A DNA stretch of 64,000 bases from Brasenia schreberi (taxonomy: Eukaryota > Streptophyta > Magnoliopsida > Nymphaeales > Cabombaceae). Made by a program: the position numbers and the translations under genes. The first letter of the stretch is position 1, and every line of letters begins with the position of its first letter. The notes beneath the pieces are model-generated. The model ran no database searches and was not told the origin of the DNA. It saw only the letters and a program-made list of their open reading frames with translations. Shown piece after piece: positions 62,471 to 64,000 of this stretch. The DNA lies in NCBI GenBank assembly GCA_036023115.1, contig JAYKKT010000087.1, forward strand, positions 12,974,001-13,038,000, written 5' to 3'.

Positions 62471-62690
62471 CTTCATGCCAATCACCAACAAGTATTGCAC
62501 ATGCTAGTCGCCAGCAAGGATTGCGCATGCCAATGCTTATCGAAACCCATTTTGAGAGTTACTAGCAGATAAACACTTGATCCTTCATGCCAATCGCCAA
62601 CAAGTATTGCACATGTTAGTCGCCAGCAAAGATTATGCATGTTAGTGCTTATGAGGACCCTTTGTGCCAATCGTCAACAAGAACTACACA
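62471..62690 (+). repeat. 112-bp tandem duplication inside the LTR element
   Basis: CTTCATGCCAATC[AG]CCAAC starts at 62471 and again at 62583, followed each time by AAGTATTGCACATG[CT]TAGTC. A third partial unit begins near 62660. Confidence 0.85.
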
Positions 62691-63152
62691 CATGGTTTCA
62701 ATGCATAATATCGATGTTGGCCAAGCAAAAAACTCTCATGTCGTCGTCAAAGTCCTAATACCCTCAAGTAAACGAGGTGCCATCATGTAGTTTCCAATCG
62801 TATCAAGATATGATTTAGTTGTGCGATAATGGAAACGTTCGGCTTGCATGTAAGGTGTCGACATGCAATAGCCAATGTTGTTCTAGTATGAAATGTAGCA
62901 TCTTACGAGTTGGAAGGATCATCTATAGGCCCATGGAGATGGGACAATGAGGATATAGATTGACTCGACGAGCCAAAGTAATGGTTGAATGCAGTGTTAA
63001 GTACCTTGAAGATACATCAGACCCTTCAACCTTCTAGAGGATTACATTTAGCAACAATTGTTGAAGGAAGCATACTTAGAATTCGAGAGAGGCCCCAATG
63101 GGAGCGAAGACCGTGTGATATTGTCGAGGACGACAATGATTTTGAGTGAGAA

Positions 63153-63545
63153 TGTAACCCCTTTGACGGTGAACTATATTTTGAGCCTCGAGGTTAAAAA
63201 CTCTCCTTGGAAAAAATATCCAACATTACCCATGTAACACGCTAGGCTGGACACTCTTTTCTGATATCAACAAAAACAACTTCCTCTCTGGCTTTGGATT
63301 TCATGTGCCTCTTGTTGTCTTTACTTTAAGTGTTTGTCTTATTAGGTAGTGTGACTTAAAACGGGTGACAAGAACAGTTAAGGGCTTAGCATTCGAGAGA
63401 GGAGTCCCAGCTCACATTTTCTATAAGAAGTCGCATGAACAACTCATCCCCTGCTTCATATTTAAAATATGCTAAAGATGATCCATTCCTAGAACGTAAT
63501 GTCAGTCACGTTTCTAGCCCAATTGAGCGTGACAACTGACCTGAC
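63153..63545 (+). repeat. 3' LTR (right edge approximate)
   Basis: Right direct repeat, starting TGTAACCCC after a short purine-rich stretch (GAGTGAGAA) that could be the polypurine tract. Confidence 0.6.
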
Positions 63546-64000
63546 CTTATATTATATTAACTCCAAGTTGGCGGGCCATACAGAAATGATTGGTTCGGTT
63601 ATATTGGTCCTAAGGTTAAGTCCTTTTGTAAAAATAAAGCTCTTGGGATGCACGAGAGTGGCTCATTTCGTTTAATGCGTGCATAGCTGTACTTGGAGCC
63701 TCGCAACACCTAGCCTGACCAGTACCTGCACCTAATTTTTGCCCTATATCTGCCAGCTTGTAATCCATCAGGATGGGTAGGGGTCGGTCTGTTCGGCACT
63801 CCATGCTCAAATTTTAACCTTGATGACATCCCTAAAATTAAAAGCATTTTACATTAAAACATAATCAATTGTGTATCTAATTCAAAGAGTTAAAAATAAA
63901 AGAGAAGATCCATGTTGAAAATCATATATATACACGTGTGCACACATGCATGCGCATGCGTGTTGTGTATGACATTATATGTTAATTATAGAATTGATAC
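63546..64000. other. Intergenic end of window
   Basis: No gene seen. An alternating TG/CA/GC-rich stretch lies at about 63928-63968. Confidence 0.5.

Larger units (their letters stand above)
61503..63545 (+). mobile_element. Non-autonomous LTR retrotransposon
   Basis: Two diverged direct repeats (61503-61866 and 63153 to about 63545) both begin TGTAAC[TC]CC and share AT-rich blocks such as TATTTTGAGC, TTTCAT[TG]TG and GAGAGG[GA]GT. Directly after the left repeat is TTAGTATCAGAGC (61871-61883), close to the plant tRNA-iMet primer site TTGGTATCAGAGC. The 1.3-kb interior has no gag or pol text in either strand, only a tandem repeat at 62471. This is the layout of a non-autonomous (LARD/TRIM-like) element mobilised by another element's proteins. 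Confidence 0.7.

Noticed and set aside
62471..62690. CRISPR-like repeat array
   Set aside because: Only two and a bit 112-bp units with no spacers; it is a tandem duplication inside an LTR element in a plant nucleus.

Overview
This window is nuclear DNA of a flowering plant. The evidence is spliced genes with GT..AG introns, plant-only gene families (a cryptochrome with DAS motifs, PEP-carboxylase kinase, phenylalanine ammonia-lyase, a Euonymus-type lectin, a WAV3-like RING/vWA protein), many AT/GA/CT microsatellites and long intergenic stretches full of decayed transposons. There are no operons, CRISPR arrays or rRNA genes. I cannot fix the species.

Layout. 0.1-6.8 kb: complete cryptochrome-2 gene (+), five exons, with a 5'-truncated RTE-type LINE in intron 3. 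9.4-10.4 kb: two-exon PEP-carboxylase kinase gene (-), whose catalytic loop reads HLD instead of HRD. 11.0-14.4 kb: decayed, 5'-truncated Ty1/copia element (+) with its 3' LTR. 14.5-18.4 kb: 3' remnant of a MOM1-like silencing gene (+). It carries a nonsense codon, and its last intron holds a gypsy gag-protease remnant and a SINE. 20.9-22.6 kb: phenylalanine ammonia-lyase pseudogene (-) that looks chimeric. Its 5' half is GC-rich and open, its 3' half AT-rich and frameshifted, and a promoter with AC elements survives. 23-31 kb: gene-poor, with a SINE, a possible MITE and an RNase H remnant. 31.0-31.6 kb: small membrane-protein gene (-) with an intron in its 5' leader. 32.9-33.2 kb: LINE remnant. 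36.6-37.8 kb: three-exon EUL-domain lectin gene (-). 38.0-45.5 kb: a hAT DNA transposon with terminal inverted repeats and an 8-bp target duplication, invaded by a nearly full-length RTE LINE that has its own 18-bp target duplication. 46.8-47.5 kb: copia gag remnant (-). 55.4-61.1 kb: two-exon WAV3-like E3 ligase gene (+) with a 3.5-kb intron. 61.5-63.5 kb: non-autonomous LTR element with a recognisable tRNA primer site.

Five scattered ~100-bp copies of one tRNA-derived SINE family (7.8, 17.8, 26.4, 48.4 and 51.8 kb) were recognised by eye from A and B boxes and a shared 3' end. The intact genes (blue-light receptor, metabolic kinase, lectin, E3 ligase, small membrane protein) have no obvious joint pathway; they are single genes in a repeat-rich landscape. 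The most unusual items are the chimeric PAL pseudogene, the kinase with the altered HRD motif, the hAT/LINE nest and the SINE family. I found nothing I could defend as a wholly new biological system.
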